A program made the translations under genes and the position numbers. Shown here in pieces: positions 8,672-18,317 of a stretch of 61,170 nucleotides of DNA; position 1 is the first letter of the stretch; the number at the start of each line of letters is the position of its first letter. Origin of the DNA: Chloroflexota bacterium (GTDB taxonomy: Bacteria > Chloroflexota > Anaerolineae > Anaerolineales > UBA4823); assembly GCA_020349245.1 (NCBI GenBank), contig CP070764.1:3915950-3977119 (forward strand), given 5' to 3'. Below the pieces are notes generated by a model. That model was not told the origin of the DNA and made no database searches. It was given only the letters and a program-made list of their open reading frames with translations.

Positions 8672-10338
8672 GGTTCTAGTGAGTAAATCTGAATCTCTCG
8701 TCTGGTATCCAGAAATACAATCCCCGGATAGTCTCCCGGATTCAGATAGACATCCGCGAGCCCGCTTGGATAACCTTCGTCCAGGATGAGATACTGGGCA
8801 TCAAACTTACGAGCTGCATCGAGAGTGGTGTTAAGGTCCCCATCTGGAATAACGATAGCAGGACGGTTATTCATTGCATAATACCCTGGGGGATTGTTTG
8901 CCATCACAATATCCTCCGGATCGGCCCCGCTGCTTTTCAGATATGCTTCGACTTCCAGGTAGGAGAGCTCCCGTTCTCCCCAAGCAGCAAGTGAGTTTGT
9001 TCCGCCATTCAACCGCTGCCAGGTTATTATCGTCGTCACCAGGATTGATAATCCAATTAAGGCAATTGAAAATAAGGTTATTGCGCGTTTACTTTCCCAG
9101 GTTCGTATTTTCGCAGCCCAACTCGTAATCACCTCTAAACCAGAGGGAATGAGAGCCCAAAAAAGTGGCTGAAAACCAGCACCGGCATGGAAGAAACCAC
9201 CTCGCGCGCCCTGAAAAGGAAAAACGCCTGTCATTAAAATCAGGACTGCCAACCATCCAGAAACTCCAATAATCACCCGCCAATCTTTTCGGTTTACCCA
9301 TATCCCCATCAAGATGAACGGCAGCAAAAAAATAGTCCCCTGAACTGCGAAAGTCGTGAGGAGATTCATGCCCAGAGCCCAACCGCGCACCTTTAAAATT
9401 TCAGCAAGTCCTGGATCCAACCACGACTGGAATGTTATTCCTGATGCCGGGTAGACGAATAGTTGATCATAATTTGATAACCACATCGCCCTTGATAAGC
9501 CAGGTGCAAATATTGATCCAAAATGGTTAAGATTGCGGATGATCCACGGGCTGATTACGACAAGGAAAACCCCAAATGTGATTGCCATGGGAAGCAGGTA
9601 GTTATAGACACCTGCTTTTCTCCATGTTATTTTGATATATTTGCTAGCAAATCGGGCCTGCATGATAATACCCCCTGAAGCCATAGCCAACCAAATTATT
9701 CCATCTGCACGGGTTAAATACATCAGACCAGAAACAACACCTAAAGATCCATAAGTCCAAAGAGGCGACAGGAAAAATCCCGTAGAATTTTGATCTCGAT
9801 TGCGAGAAACGGATTTACGCGTTGCGCTGAGTTTATTCGCGTCATTCTGAAGTTTCCCTAGTAACAAAATGAAAACAGATCCCAGGAACATGTAAACAGC
9901 GAAAGTGTCTGTGGTCGGTAAGTAGGCAAAATAAAATCCTGAGCAAATGGCAATCAATCCGGTGAGCAATGCTGCCCATCCTTTTCTGGTAAACCGCGTC
10001 GATAGAAACGCAGAAAGGGCAACAGCACAACAGGAAAGGATAATAAAACCTATTCGCGCTCCCCAAAAATTATTCAATCCTGAAATTTTTATGCCAATGG
10101 CGGTGATTACGCCAGCTATAGGCATCCAATAAGTGAAAGCTGGATGAGGCAGCGTATCCAAACCACTGAGATAATTCCACAAGAATGGTTCTTCCCAAGA
10201 TTTGATGGTGGCTATGCGCAATCCAGTGGCATAATAATAATCCGCATCCATATACCCGGGGACCTTCTCTCTTACAGCGATCCCGAGAAAACTGACGGCA
10301 CTAACAACGATTAACAATAAATAGATTCGCTTTCCCAT
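8668..10338 (-). CDS. ArnT/PMT-like membrane glycosyltransferase
   Basis: A second GT-C type membrane protein, with 556 residues and about 11 membrane segments. Loop 1 contains GYMDADYYYATGLRIA, matching the acidic Asp-x-Asp catalytic position of GT39-like enzymes. The soluble tail after residue ~440 has YLKSSGADPEDIVMANNPPG, resembling the tail of the next gene, which suggests paralogy. It is coupled to the downstream gene by ATGA overlap, and separated from the upstream GT87-like gene by 75 bp that contain an inverted repeat (10366-10395). Probably polysaccharide or protein glycosylation. Substrate unknown. Confidence 0.8.
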   Translation of the reverse strand: MGKRIYLLLIVVSAVSFLGIAVREKVPGYMDADYYYATGLRIATIKSWEEPFLWNYLSGLDTLPHPAFTYWMPIAGVITAIGIKISGLNNFWGARIGFIILSCCAVALSAFLSTRFTRKGWAALLTGLIAICSGFYFAYLPTTDTFAVYMFLGSVFILLLGKLQNDANKLSATRKSVSRNRDQNSTGFFLSPLWTYGSLGVVSGLMYLTRADGIIWLAMASGGIIMQARFASKYIKITWRKAGVYNYLLPMAITFGVFLVVISPWIIRNLNHFGSIFAPGLSRAMWLSNYDQLFVYPASGITFQSWLDPGLAEILKVRGWALGMNLLTTFAVQGTIFLLPFILMGIWVNRKDWRVIIGVSGWLAVLILMTGVFPFQGARGGFFHAGAGFQPLFWALIPSGLEVITSWAAKIRTWESKRAITLFSIALIGLSILVTTIITWQRLNGGTNSLAAWGERELSYLEVEAYLKSSGADPEDIVMANNPPGYYAMNNRPAIVIPDGDLNTTLDAARKFDAQYLILDEGYPSGLADVYLNPGDYPGIVFLDTRREIQIYSLEP

Positions 10339-10413
10339 ACCCAGCTCGTATCGGTTGGTTCCCCCGATTCCCTATCCAGGTTACCCTTGGGAATCAATCA
10401 GGATTTTTATTCG

Positions 10414-11667
10414 CTATAATTGTTCTTCATAAGCACGCAGATCATCAACCATCAGTCTCCTGGGGTTTATTGCCCACCAACGCACCCAATACAAGGTGAG
10501 CAACAAGAAAATCGGCAGCGGGAAGAACATCACCGGATGTTGCAATGGTTGATCTCCATAGATCACCGTTTCGAGAAATATCGCCCAAGGGATAATAAAT
10601 AGCATTAGCATGGAGATGAAAGCGAGTATCGTACCCGATTTTCCCCACCTTTCGACCCACATTGAAAAAACCAATACCAGTGGAAGGAATAGCAGAATAA
10701 AATTTCCAGGATCTGTTTGAATACCGATCCATTGGCTCACAACCAATGTCAAACTGGCAGTCCATATAAACCAGCGAAATTCCTTATGCCTCACAGCAAG
10801 CCATTCAAAAAGCAGAATGATCCCGAGAAGACCGGAAACTACCCAACCTATTTGTCGTCCACTGGCAGGCAACCATGTGGCAACTGCACTCCCCAGCGTT
10901 CCTGGCGGGTTATAGCTTGTATAAGCCATAATCTCCCTGAGATTTTGAAGAGGCCAATCCGGTACCAATAACATTCCACCAAGCGAGAGAAATAAGAGGG
11001 TAATCAGCATCCACCCTAAAGCCCTCCATCTTCTCTCGGAAATTGTCCACAGAAGAATGAGGATTATGGGTACTATAACCAGGTGTGGCTTTATCGTGCT
11101 GAAGGCCAAGATAACCCCTGCCAATTCATCTCGCCCCACTCGCAATGCTGCAAATGCACCTCCAAGCATCAGGGCGACCAAAATCACAGCATTCCCATTA
11201 ATCAGCGGTCTCAAACTGTGATACCAGAATATGGAAAATATTAAGAATAATGGCAAAAGCCAAATACCTATTCTCCATCTGGTGAGTCTAAGACTTATGA
11301 AAGCTAAACCAATTAATGCCGATTCCAAAGCTGTCATCCAAATAGCTCTGGCCAATTCGTAATCGCCAATTAATGCGAATGGTAGAAAAACGAGCGTTGA
11401 ATATATCGGGTATGCAACCCGCAACTCATGTTCTCCAGGAATAGCCGGGCGACCATAAGCCATAGTTTGTATTTGAATGGCAACCGGGTCGCTATACGGA
11501 CTTAACCCATCGATCAATAGCGCCCTGGTTCCCACCCAATGGACAAGAAAATCATTACCCCCAGGATTCTGCTGAACAAAATTGTAGTTCGCCCAGGTAA
11601 TTAAAACAACTATGCCAAGGATTAGGATTATAGATATATACCAATAGCGGCTGAAGATTGAATTCAT
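10414..11667 (-). CDS. GT87 (DUF2029)-like membrane glycosyltransferase
   Basis: This 417-residue protein has about 10 membrane helices. It resembles the GT87/DUF2029 family of polyprenyl-phosphate-mannose-dependent mannosyltransferases. Loop 1 has NPGGNDFLVHWVGTRALLID and GLSPYSDPVAIQIQ, the Asp-containing D-F-x-x-W pattern typical of the family. Helix 6-7 contains STIKPHLVIVPIILILLWTI, the conserved K-P-H/Q motif of GT87. It sits in the glycosyltransferase array, 145 bp from the upstream gene. A role in mannan or glycan extension is a family-based inference. Confidence 0.75.
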   Translation of the reverse strand: MNSIFSRYWYISIILILGIVVLITWANYNFVQQNPGGNDFLVHWVGTRALLIDGLSPYSDPVAIQIQTMAYGRPAIPGEHELRVAYPIYSTLVFLPFALIGDYELARAIWMTALESALIGLAFISLRLTRWRIGIWLLPLFLIFSIFWYHSLRPLINGNAVILVALMLGGAFAALRVGRDELAGVILAFSTIKPHLVIVPIILILLWTISERRWRALGWMLITLLFLSLGGMLLVPDWPLQNLREIMAYTSYNPPGTLGSAVATWLPASGRQIGWVVSGLLGIILLFEWLAVRHKEFRWFIWTASLTLVVSQWIGIQTDPGNFILLFLPLVLVFSMWVERWGKSGTILAFISMLMLFIIPWAIFLETVIYGDQPLQHPVMFFPLPIFLLLTLYWVRWWAINPRRLMVDDLRAYEEQL

Positions 11668-11812
11668 AGTTAATGGCGATAAACTGAATATTGTGCCGAA
11701 TAGAGTTTAACTCATCATTGATTTGGTAGTGTCCATTTTAGAATCAATGGCTTTCATTGTACAGCAACTTGACAAGCACTTTCCGGTTTTCGATCCTTCC
11801 TCCCGATTGGAT

Positions 11813-13384
11813 TTAATGTGCATATGCGTAAATCACCGCAGTTTGATCTGCATATTTAAGCCTCCAGGCAGGATGTGTTGCTAGAACGCTGACTAGAGGC
11901 GCATCTTGAGGCATGAGAATCCAGGATACCTGATATTCCGCAAGGATTTTTTCCCAATCAGATCCGATGGAAATTACTTCTTCATACTTACGAGTCAAAG
12001 GTTCACCATAGAAGTCCGTTTGACCATCGATGAAGACCCGTTGCTGCGGCCAGCTTGTATATAGTAGATAACCACCCCAAGGGAAGTAATTAAATACCAA
12101 GCCCATGTCTGGCTGCAGCGAAGCCCATTCGACAGCTTTGACCGGGAAAACTTTATCGGAAAATCTATTTCCAGATTTATTCAAGTCCAATGCAGATCCG
12201 GAAAACAGAATCCCAACGACCAGAATAGTGATCGCCGCAGGCCAAAGGTATCCTAATAATCTCTTCTCCACGCGCTGTATATTGTGATCGTATTGCACAA
12301 ACTTCCCCAAATGAAGTGAATCGCGAAATATGGAAGAGCTGGCACCCGCCAAAATCGGTACTGCAATGACTGCATAGATAGGGATATTTCTAGCGCTAAC
12401 CAATCCGAATACCGTCCAGGTTGTCAACAACAACATATCGGCGATTGAAAGTGATTTGCGGTTGAGGCTGAATATGCCCACAGATAATGCGATCGAAATC
12501 AGGAAGGGTAGGAAGCTCAATTTTTGAAAATCTGGAGGTTGGTATTCAAAAGTGTGGCTGACTAAGTACCTGCTTCCCAGGAAGCTCATCGTGGTTTCCC
12601 AGATTCGCCAGCCCACCGGGTTGAGTAAGGTCAACAGTACAACCGAGATAGATGAAAAAATGACCACCCTCTGTGGATTTTTTATTATTGAACCCAGCAC
12701 TAATCTAAATTTTTCCTTGCCAGGGGTAATTCCTTTGCGCTGCCCGGACAGCACTAGGTCAATCAGATAGATGCCCAAGATTAAAATCCCGACGATAAAA
12801 GCCCCATGTGAATTTACCCAGAAAAGCATCAACAATGGTAATACCCACCATCGCCAGCGACCAGTTTTTTTCCAGCGTTTTAATTCGCCAATCCAGAGCA
12901 CCACAAACAGCAAGGTGAATAAATGAGGCCTTGCTAACCAGTGGATACTTGCCGCGGCTGCTGCAATGACTGTCAACACCAGTGATGCCAGTGACAGATT
13001 GCTTATCTCATGTGCCTGACGAAAAACAAGGGTAAAGGTAATTGCAATCAGGAAAGCACAAAACACCACGATGCCATCCAATCCAGCCAGGCGAAAGGCA
13101 ACAGCAAATATCAATTGAGCAAACCATTCATGGGGTGTCAGCGGCAAACCGGCCATCGTGTGAGAAAAAATATCGCCTATGGGAACCTTGCCGTTGTCCA
13201 GGATGTATGAACCAATAGTAATATGCCGCCCAATGTCGCCATCCATATTAAGCAGCCTGGGACCGATGACGATCACTGAGAGGAAGATCGATATGAATAC
13301 AAGATCTTCAATTCTGGGAATAAACAGGCTAGCCCAGGAAATTCTCCGGATTCGACGAGATAAATTTCCAATTGATGCTGTCAC
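11813..13384 (-). CDS. Polytopic membrane protein, GT-C-like
   Basis: This 523-residue protein has about 10 hydrophobic segments. Loop 1 holds MDGDIGRHITIGSYILDNG followed by PLTPHEWFAQLIF. This D-x-x-R-H pattern and T-P-H-E-W motif recur in a widespread bacterial family of GT-C-like proteins, usually annotated only as hypothetical membrane proteins. A soluble C-terminal ~110 residues (WASLQPDMGLVFNYFPWGGYL, VFIDGQTDFYG) follows the last helix. Its start overlaps the stop of 13381-15111 by 4 nt (ATGA). Neighbours suggest a glycan-transfer role, but no function is shown. Confidence 0.7.
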   Translation of the reverse strand: MTASIGNLSRRIRRISWASLFIPRIEDLVFISIFLSVIVIGPRLLNMDGDIGRHITIGSYILDNGKVPIGDIFSHTMAGLPLTPHEWFAQLIFAVAFRLAGLDGIVVFCAFLIAITFTLVFRQAHEISNLSLASLVLTVIAAAAASIHWLARPHLFTLLFVVLWIGELKRWKKTGRWRWWVLPLLMLFWVNSHGAFIVGILILGIYLIDLVLSGQRKGITPGKEKFRLVLGSIIKNPQRVVIFSSISVVLLTLLNPVGWRIWETTMSFLGSRYLVSHTFEYQPPDFQKLSFLPFLISIALSVGIFSLNRKSLSIADMLLLTTWTVFGLVSARNIPIYAVIAVPILAGASSSIFRDSLHLGKFVQYDHNIQRVEKRLLGYLWPAAITILVVGILFSGSALDLNKSGNRFSDKVFPVKAVEWASLQPDMGLVFNYFPWGGYLLYTSWPQQRVFIDGQTDFYGEPLTRKYEEVISIGSDWEKILAEYQVSWILMPQDAPLVSVLATHPAWRLKYADQTAVIYAYAH

Positions 13385-15111
13385 CCTTCACCCCCGTTAA
13401 TGCCCAGCTCTTCTGGCTCTACCCGTCGGGATAGCTGATAATATACTCGATAATCGCCGATCGATTCTTCCTTCCATTTAATCCCCAAGTCCGTTAATCC
13501 CCTGCGCAATGAAAGATCGAGTTCTGGATTATTGGTAGTGATATAGGCTATGCGCGTTGCTCGGTTCACCAGCTGGTCATAAGGTTCATACCGGTTATCC
13601 CGATTTGTGTAACGTAGATCTTGATGGTAAGGCAGCTTTGGGACAAATACCAAGCTCTCTTCTGATTGGAAAGCCAAGGGGTACGCAACCCAATAATTTG
13701 AATATCCAGATGTTTCACCTTGGTTATTGAGAAAATCGATCAATTCCTGGTCATATGCGTGGTCTATCTGGGTCACGGAATCAATTTGGGTTGTGATTCC
13801 TGGTGGATTTAACTGTGCTACTTGAATCGTCCCCCAGATGTGGAAGGTAAAAATCAAGCCAACAATTACCCAAACATACCTCCCCCATTTTTTATGCCAA
13901 GACCACACTGCCTGGGATGCAAAAAGAGCCATCACGACACTGAGAGGTAAGTAATACCGACCAGAAGGATCTGCACCGAACGGAGATAAGATAAATCCAA
14001 GAATCACCAATGAGAACACACCAGATAAAATGGGTGCAAATGAATAGCCCTTGGAATCCGGGAATAGAGATAGTTCTAGGGATGTTTTCCGAAAAGCATA
14101 TCCCATGACTCCAAACCAGAAAATTAGCACAAAAGGCGCTAAGAAGTAGGCCAACCAGCGAACCTCCCAGGGTGGCCGCAGCCCAAGGATCACTGTGCTG
14201 CCAAATAAGCTGAAATTCAACCCATGCTTGAGTACTTGGTCAAGGTAACCAAGACTCTCAACACCCGTTATAGCACTCCCGGAAAGTTCAAGCACTAAGT
14301 TGGATAAACCCACGTACCTTGCATGAGACCACCAGGGAATTGCTCCAAAAAACCCGCCTAGAAGAACAGTTGCCCATCGCCCAGATTGATAAGTTAACTG
14401 ATTAAGAGTGAAAGTATTTCGATCGGACGAGGCATACCTTCGTTTGAAGTTCTTAATATTCTCGAGATAAGACAATTCCTTCACTTTCAGGTGAATCCAA
14501 ATAAGGTATGCAAACACAGGGAGGCTATAAACCAAGGTTAATCCAAATACCCAGAGCCCAAATCCGCTTAAAAATCCCAGTCCAAACCAGAGGAACAGCG
14601 GTGTTTCTTTCTTCTTCTGTGAGAATTCCTTCGCAATCTTTACCCCGGTTAAGAGGATCAGATTGCCAATCAAGAGCATTTCGCCATAACCCCCCAAAGA
14701 AACTGTAGTGTAAAGAGTGGTTGAAACATTTGGTATAGCCAAAAACCAGGCAGCCAGCACGCCTACTTTCCATTTTCCAGTCAGCTGTTTCCCCAGGATA
14801 GCGGTCGTTAAAATTGTCAGGGAGTAAAGAATTATCTGAACGAGCCTGATTCCCCCCACCTGGTATCCGATAAACTTGAAAACAGCAGCGACAAGGTAAG
14901 CATCCAGGCTGCCCATATAAGATTGTCCATAAAAAAATATTGGACGCCCACCTTCCAGAATATGCCTGGCCATTAAAGCCACGATTGCTTCGTCTGAATT
15001 AAACGGAACCACATTAGCAAAAATCAAGCCTGTCTTTAAAATTGCCGCGGCAGTAATGGCTCCCCCCAGACCAATTAACCATGTCCTGGATTGCGTTTTC
15101 ATAGCCTGCAT
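13381..15111 (-). CDS. ArnT/PMT-like membrane glycosyltransferase
   Basis: This is a GT39-type membrane protein. Loop 1 contains FNSDEAIVALMARHILEG and FFYGQSYMGSLDAYL, both strongly typical of this family (the Asp-Glu is the presumed catalytic position and G-Q-x-Y-M-G-S is a second conserved motif). About 12 hydrophobic segments are visible, with a soluble domain near the end (RIAYITTNNPELDLSLRRGL). The frame stays open upstream to a GTG at 15219, but those 36 extra residues are polar and would overlap the divergent gene. I therefore prefer ATG 15111 (576 residues) or ATG 15102. No convincing ribosome site decides between them. Confidence 0.75.
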   Translation of the reverse strand: MQAMKTQSRTWLIGLGGAITAAAILKTGLIFANVVPFNSDEAIVALMARHILEGGRPIFFYGQSYMGSLDAYLVAAVFKFIGYQVGGIRLVQIILYSLTILTTAILGKQLTGKWKVGVLAAWFLAIPNVSTTLYTTVSLGGYGEMLLIGNLILLTGVKIAKEFSQKKKETPLFLWFGLGFLSGFGLWVFGLTLVYSLPVFAYLIWIHLKVKELSYLENIKNFKRRYASSDRNTFTLNQLTYQSGRWATVLLGGFFGAIPWWSHARYVGLSNLVLELSGSAITGVESLGYLDQVLKHGLNFSLFGSTVILGLRPPWEVRWLAYFLAPFVLIFWFGVMGYAFRKTSLELSLFPDSKGYSFAPILSGVFSLVILGFILSPFGADPSGRYYLPLSVVMALFASQAVWSWHKKWGRYVWVIVGLIFTFHIWGTIQVAQLNPPGITTQIDSVTQIDHAYDQELIDFLNNQGETSGYSNYWVAYPLAFQSEESLVFVPKLPYHQDLRYTNRDNRYEPYDQLVNRATRIAYITTNNPELDLSLRRGLTDLGIKWKEESIGDYRVYYQLSRRVEPEELGINGGEG

Positions 15112-15208
15112 AACAGATTTGTCAATCGGCTCCCGGTTTGAATGGCATATAATTTCGATTGTATTGTAGTCTTTATCTGGTTCAGGTTGGATAACATTTC
15201 TGTTAATT

Positions 15209-16558
15209 ATGCGAACCACCCTACGCGATCATTGGATTTTCCTCCTGGTTTTTCTGGGAACATGCACCTTCTACTTTCTGGGTGCGAGTGATGTGCCCTT
15301 CCACCCTGATGAAAGCACCTATCTTTACATGGGTGCGGATTTGAAGCATTTGTTCTCAAACCCGCAAACCTTAGCTTGGGAATCCGGGCAACCGATCACT
15401 GATGAAGTTCGCTACCGGATGATCGATGCACCGTTAACCCGCTATCTGGTGGGCATTGGGCAATTTTTGTCAGGGAAACAAGCCCTACCAGCGGATTGGA
15501 ATTGGTCCTCATCCTGGGAGATGAACAAAATTTCTGGTGCGCTCCCCAATGTGGATCTGCTGATCCTTGGACGGCTCGCAGTAGGTTGCTTTTTCCCCCT
15601 GAGTGTGATATTGATCTACCTTAATTGTTTAAGGATAGATGGAAAAATGATGGGGATCATCTCCGTTCTATTCTTTGCATTTCATCCACTTACCCTTCTA
15701 CATACCCGCCGGGCGATGGCTGAATCAGTATTGGTTTTCGCGATCCTTTTCACTTTGTTCGCATTGCTTGGGAAGAACCAGCGGGCTTTTCTCACCGGTT
15801 TCGTTCTTGCCCTGGCTTTTAACGCTAAACATTCTGCGATCCTCCTTATGCCTGTAGGTTTAATTGCTGTGTGCTGGGTTCCAGCAAGCTCACCTGTTAT
15901 GACCTCTCGAATCGCCAAGAATATCATTAATTACTTGCTTGGCTTCATCTTGCTGACTGTGCTCTTGAATCCAGTATTCTGGCGAAATCCTTTCGCGGCT
16001 GTTGAAGAAGCTCTCTACCAACGCCAGAACCTTTTGGAAAGACAGGTTGTTGATGCCAGAATTATTTCACCCCAGCTCGTACTGGAATCGCCTTTGGAAA
16101 GAGTAGCCGTGACTTTGGGGCAGGTGTACCTTGCGCCACCAATATTTTCCGAGGTTGGAAATTATCGGACCGAAACTGAATTTTCCGAGGATCAATATCT
16201 GGATAAATATGGGAATAATCTTGGCAGAAATGTGTATTCCGCTGCAATTTTTCTGGGCAGCACCTTGTTGGGAATTATTGCTTCTTTCCGCAGAGTTTCG
16301 CAGCACGGATTTTATCAAGAGAAATCGCTCACTCTGATCCTATTGTCATTTTTCACCCTATTGATCGGAATGATCGCAACGATTCCGCTTGCGTGGCAGC
16401 GTTATTCAATTCCCCTGGTTCCTTTTATTTCAATTTTTGCCAGTTTGGGTCTGGTTTGGATAATAAAAATCTCCCGGAGGGTTGTTTCCTCCGGGAGATT
16501 GGTGGGACGGTTATCCCAAATACTCTCGCAGTTTGCGCCTGATAGCTGGATGTCTTAA
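15209..16558 (+). CDS. PMT/GT39-like membrane glycosyltransferase with antisense-derived tail
   Basis: This divergent member of the glycosyltransferase cluster has 449 residues and about 10 membrane helices. Loop 1 has [20 protein letters not shown], with the Asp-Glu motif at the GT39 catalytic position. A conserved R-R-A-M-A-E motif follows helix 3-4 ([14 protein letters not shown]), as in ArnT-like enzymes. The last ~30 residues (from [12 protein letters not shown]) are encoded by the rpoD transcription terminator and then by the antisense of the rpoD 3' end, a 48-bp tail-to-tail overlap. That tail is unlikely to be ancestral. No strong ribosome site precedes ATG 15209. Confidence 0.75.
   Translation: MRTTLRDHWIFLLVFLGTCTFYFLGASDVPFHPDESTYLYMGADLKHLFSNPQTLAWESGQPITDEVRYRMIDAPLTRYLVGIGQFLSGKQALPADWNWSSSWEMNKISGALPNVDLLILGRLAVGCFFPLSVILIYLNCLRIDGKMMGIISVLFFAFHPLTLLHTRRAMAESVLVFAILFTLFALLGKNQRAFLTGFVLALAFNAKHSAILLMPVGLIAVCWVPASSPVMTSRIAKNIINYLLGFILLTVLLNPVFWRNPFAAVEEALYQRQNLLERQVVDARIISPQLVLESPLERVAVTLGQVYLAPPIFSEVGNYRTETEFSEDQYLDKYGNNLGRNVYSAAIFLGSTLLGIIASFRRVSQHGFYQEKSLTLILLSFFTLLIGMIATIPLAWQRYSIPLVPFISIFASLGLVWIIKISRRVVSSGRLVGRLSQILSQFAPDSWMS
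16462..16500 (-). terminator. Rho-independent terminator of rpoD, inside the convergent gene
   Basis: There is a perfect 13-bp inverted repeat: AATCTCCCGGAGG (16468-16480) and its complement (16488-16500), with a 7-nt loop. On the minus strand it is followed by ATTTTTATTATCC-type T-rich sequence and begins 10 nt after the rpoD stop. The plus-strand side lacks a U-run, so it serves rpoD only. Confidence 0.88.
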
Positions 16559-17728
16559 TCTGCTTAATGCCTGGGCTTCAATCTGCCTGACACGCTCACG
16601 GGTGACGCCCATTTTTCGACCAACTTCTTCTAGAGTGTATGCCTGACCATCGAGGAGACCATAGCGTAATTGAAGGATACGCACTTCTCGGGGGGGCAAT
16701 CCATCCAGAACGCTTTCCAGGTGTTCCCGCAGCAAGTTGTAAGTTGCCGTATCATCCGGAGCTGGGAATTCATCATCCTGGATAAAATCACCCAGAACTG
16801 AATCCTCTTCATCATCGGTAGGTGTTTCCAAGGAGAGCGGTCGCCTAGCCACCTGGATCATATTCTCGACTTTTTGCGGGGTCACCTCCAGAGCACCAGC
16901 CAATTCCTCCACGGATGGATCTCTTCCCAGGCGCTGGGTGAGCTGGTGCTGGACTCTGAGCAGCTTATTGATTTGATCACCCATGTGCACCGGCACTCGT
17001 ATTGTACGTCCTTGGTCTGCAATGGCGCGTGTAACCGCTTGCCGGATCCACCAGGTAGCATAAGTGCTGAACTTGTGCCCCCGACGATAATCAAATTTTT
17101 TCGCTGCTCGAATTAAACCGATATTTCCTTCTTGAATTAGATCGAGAAATGGCACCCCCCTTCCCATATATTTCTTCGCTACGCTGATCACCAAACGAGA
17201 GTTTGCGGTAATTAAATGTTCACGGGCTGCCCATCCATCTTCAATCAGCATCTGTAATTCTTGCCGCCGTCGTGGGGTTACATTTCCACGAGCTAACTCC
17301 TCGCGTGCCAGCCGACCACGCTCAATCCGTTGGGCGAGCTCAACTTCTTCGACAGCAGTTAATAGTGGTACTCGCCCAACTTCTTTTAAATAAAGCCCAA
17401 TTGTGTCATCGGTATCAATGTTGGCCAAATAATTGTCTTCCGATGCTCCAATTTGAACTCCATCCTCGTCGCTTTCCTCTTCTTCATTAAGCTCCTGCTC
17501 AGTGGGTCCACCAAGACCTGGATCTTCGATATAAGCAATACCCGCGCTTACCAGCGCAGAGAATGCCTCCTCCAGCTGGTCAACATCTTGTTCAGCTTCT
17601 GGAAAGAAAAGTAGGATATCATCGTAGGTTACAAAACTTTTCTTCCTGCCAAGCTCAATTAACTTTGCCACTGCATTGTGGCGGTCTTCTTGTTCCTCGA
17701 TAGAACTTAACAGTTCTTCATCAATCAT
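16511..17728 (-). CDS. rpoD: Primary RNA polymerase sigma factor (sigma-70/SigA)
   Basis: This is the housekeeping sigma factor. At 405 residues, all regions are present. Residues 1-75 resemble region 1.1, then an acidic linker ([10 protein letters not shown]). Region 1.2 is [17 protein letters not shown]. Region 2 has [40 protein letters not shown] and [20 protein letters not shown]. Region 3 has [20 protein letters not shown]. Region 4.2 has [20 protein letters not shown]. It is divergent from hppA across a 589-bp region with two minus-strand promoters (17784-17812, 18007-18036), and is followed at once by a strong terminator. Confidence 0.97.
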   Translation of the reverse strand: MIDEELLSSIEEQEDRHNAVAKLIELGRKKSFVTYDDILLFFPEAEQDVDQLEEAFSALVSAGIAYIEDPGLGGPTEQELNEEEESDEDGVQIGASEDNYLANIDTDDTIGLYLKEVGRVPLLTAVEEVELAQRIERGRLAREELARGNVTPRRRQELQMLIEDGWAAREHLITANSRLVISVAKKYMGRGVPFLDLIQEGNIGLIRAAKKFDYRRGHKFSTYATWWIRQAVTRAIADQGRTIRVPVHMGDQINKLLRVQHQLTQRLGRDPSVEELAGALEVTPQKVENMIQVARRPLSLETPTDDEEDSVLGDFIQDDEFPAPDDTATYNLLREHLESVLDGLPPREVRILQLRYGLLDGQAYTLEEVGRKMGVTRERVRQIEAQALSRLRHPAIRRKLREYLG

Positions 17729-17783
17729 TTGATCTCCAAAATCTTAAAAAAACTCAGGAAATATTTCTCTGAATTTATTAATC

Positions 17784-17812
17784 AGAATACAACATTTCCT
17801 ATCCAAAATCAA
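17784..17812 (-). promoter_or_regulatory. Proximal sigma-70-type promoter for rpoD
   Basis: The minus-strand -35 TTGATT (17807-17812) and -10 TATTCT (17784-17789) have 17-bp spacing. It gives a leader of about 50 nt before ATG 17728 and lies downstream of the terminator at 17886-17922, so it would allow rpoD expression independent of the distal promoter. Confidence 0.55.
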
Positions 17813-17885
17813 TACCCAAATCAATCCGATGTAAATAGATTTATTACTCAATTAAAATTGATCTGGTCTAAGTCCGATTTACACA

Positions 17886-18000
17886 ATAAAAAGCACAGCG
17901 AATCATTGCATTCACCTGTGCTCGTTTGTAATTAATTGGTTGGTGTAGGAATGATAAACTTTGGACTTTACAGTTGCCAATTTCTCACATTGCTATACCG
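17886..18000 (-). ncRNA. Candidate short terminated RNA or attenuated rpoD leader
   Basis: A strong minus-strand promoter (18007-18036) would start RNA near 18000. About 80 nt later comes an intrinsic terminator: AGCACAG (17892-17898) pairs with CTGTGCT (17916-17922), an inner GAAT/ATTC helix extends the hairpin, and the minus-strand 3' side runs into CTTTTTATT. No convincing ORF or known RNA motif is visible inside. It is either a small RNA of ~115 nt or a leader that attenuates rpoD read-through. Boundaries are inferred from promoter and terminator only. Confidence 0.5.
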
Positions 18001-18006
18001 TGTAAC

Positions 18007-18036
18007 ACTATACAATAAATGAAATACCGAAGTCAA
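18007..18036 (-). promoter_or_regulatory. Distal sigma-70-type promoter toward rpoD
   Basis: The minus-strand -35 TTGACT (18031-18036) and -10 TATAGT (18007-18012) have 18-bp spacing. Both boxes match 5 of 6. The start point would be near 18000. Confidence 0.7.
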
Positions 18037-18080
18037 GCGGTTATCTTTGTTCTAATAAAACCCTAATCTGATCATTGTTC

Positions 18081-18109
18081 TTGACACATTCACTCCCCAC
18101 CTGTACAAT
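18081..18109 (+). promoter_or_regulatory. Strong sigma-70-type promoter for the hppA operon
   Basis: -35 TTGACA (18081-18086), a 17-bp spacer and -10 TACAAT (18104-18109) form a near-consensus promoter on the plus strand. The start would be near 18116, about 200 nt before the hppA ATG. Confidence 0.8.
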
Positions 18110-18115
18110 CTGACA

Positions 18116-18317
18116 AGTTTTTAAAATCAATTACCTGTTATAAACAAGCATCCAAAGAGTAATGCTGGATTAAATTCGTAGTTGAAACCATTCTTAATGT
18201 TATTATCACGTCTTCACAACTGTATAGGGGTGAGAACCACTGTAAATATATCCCAGAACCAGTTTTTATTGTATTTCCTATTCAATCAAAAAATGCCGAC
18301 CTGGAGGAAGTAACACT
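18116..18317 (+). other. Long untranslated leader of hppA
   Basis: About 200 nt separate the predicted start of transcription from ATG 18318. The leader is AT-rich, has no ORF of note and ends with a strong CTGGAGGAAG ribosome site. I do not recognise a riboswitch family in it. The rest of the rpoD-hppA gap is covered by the promoter and candidate RNA entries. Confidence 0.45.

Noticed and set aside
10366..10395. Inverted repeat GATTCCC/GGGAATC between two glycosyltransferase genes
   Set aside because: A 7-bp stem with a 16-nt loop and no U-run is too weak to call a terminator.
15112..15219. N-terminal extension of the 13381-15111 glycosyltransferase to GTG 15219
   Set aside because: The extra 36 residues are polar, without a ribosome site, and would overlap the divergent gene's start. 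The hydrophobic N-terminus begins near Met 15111/15102.
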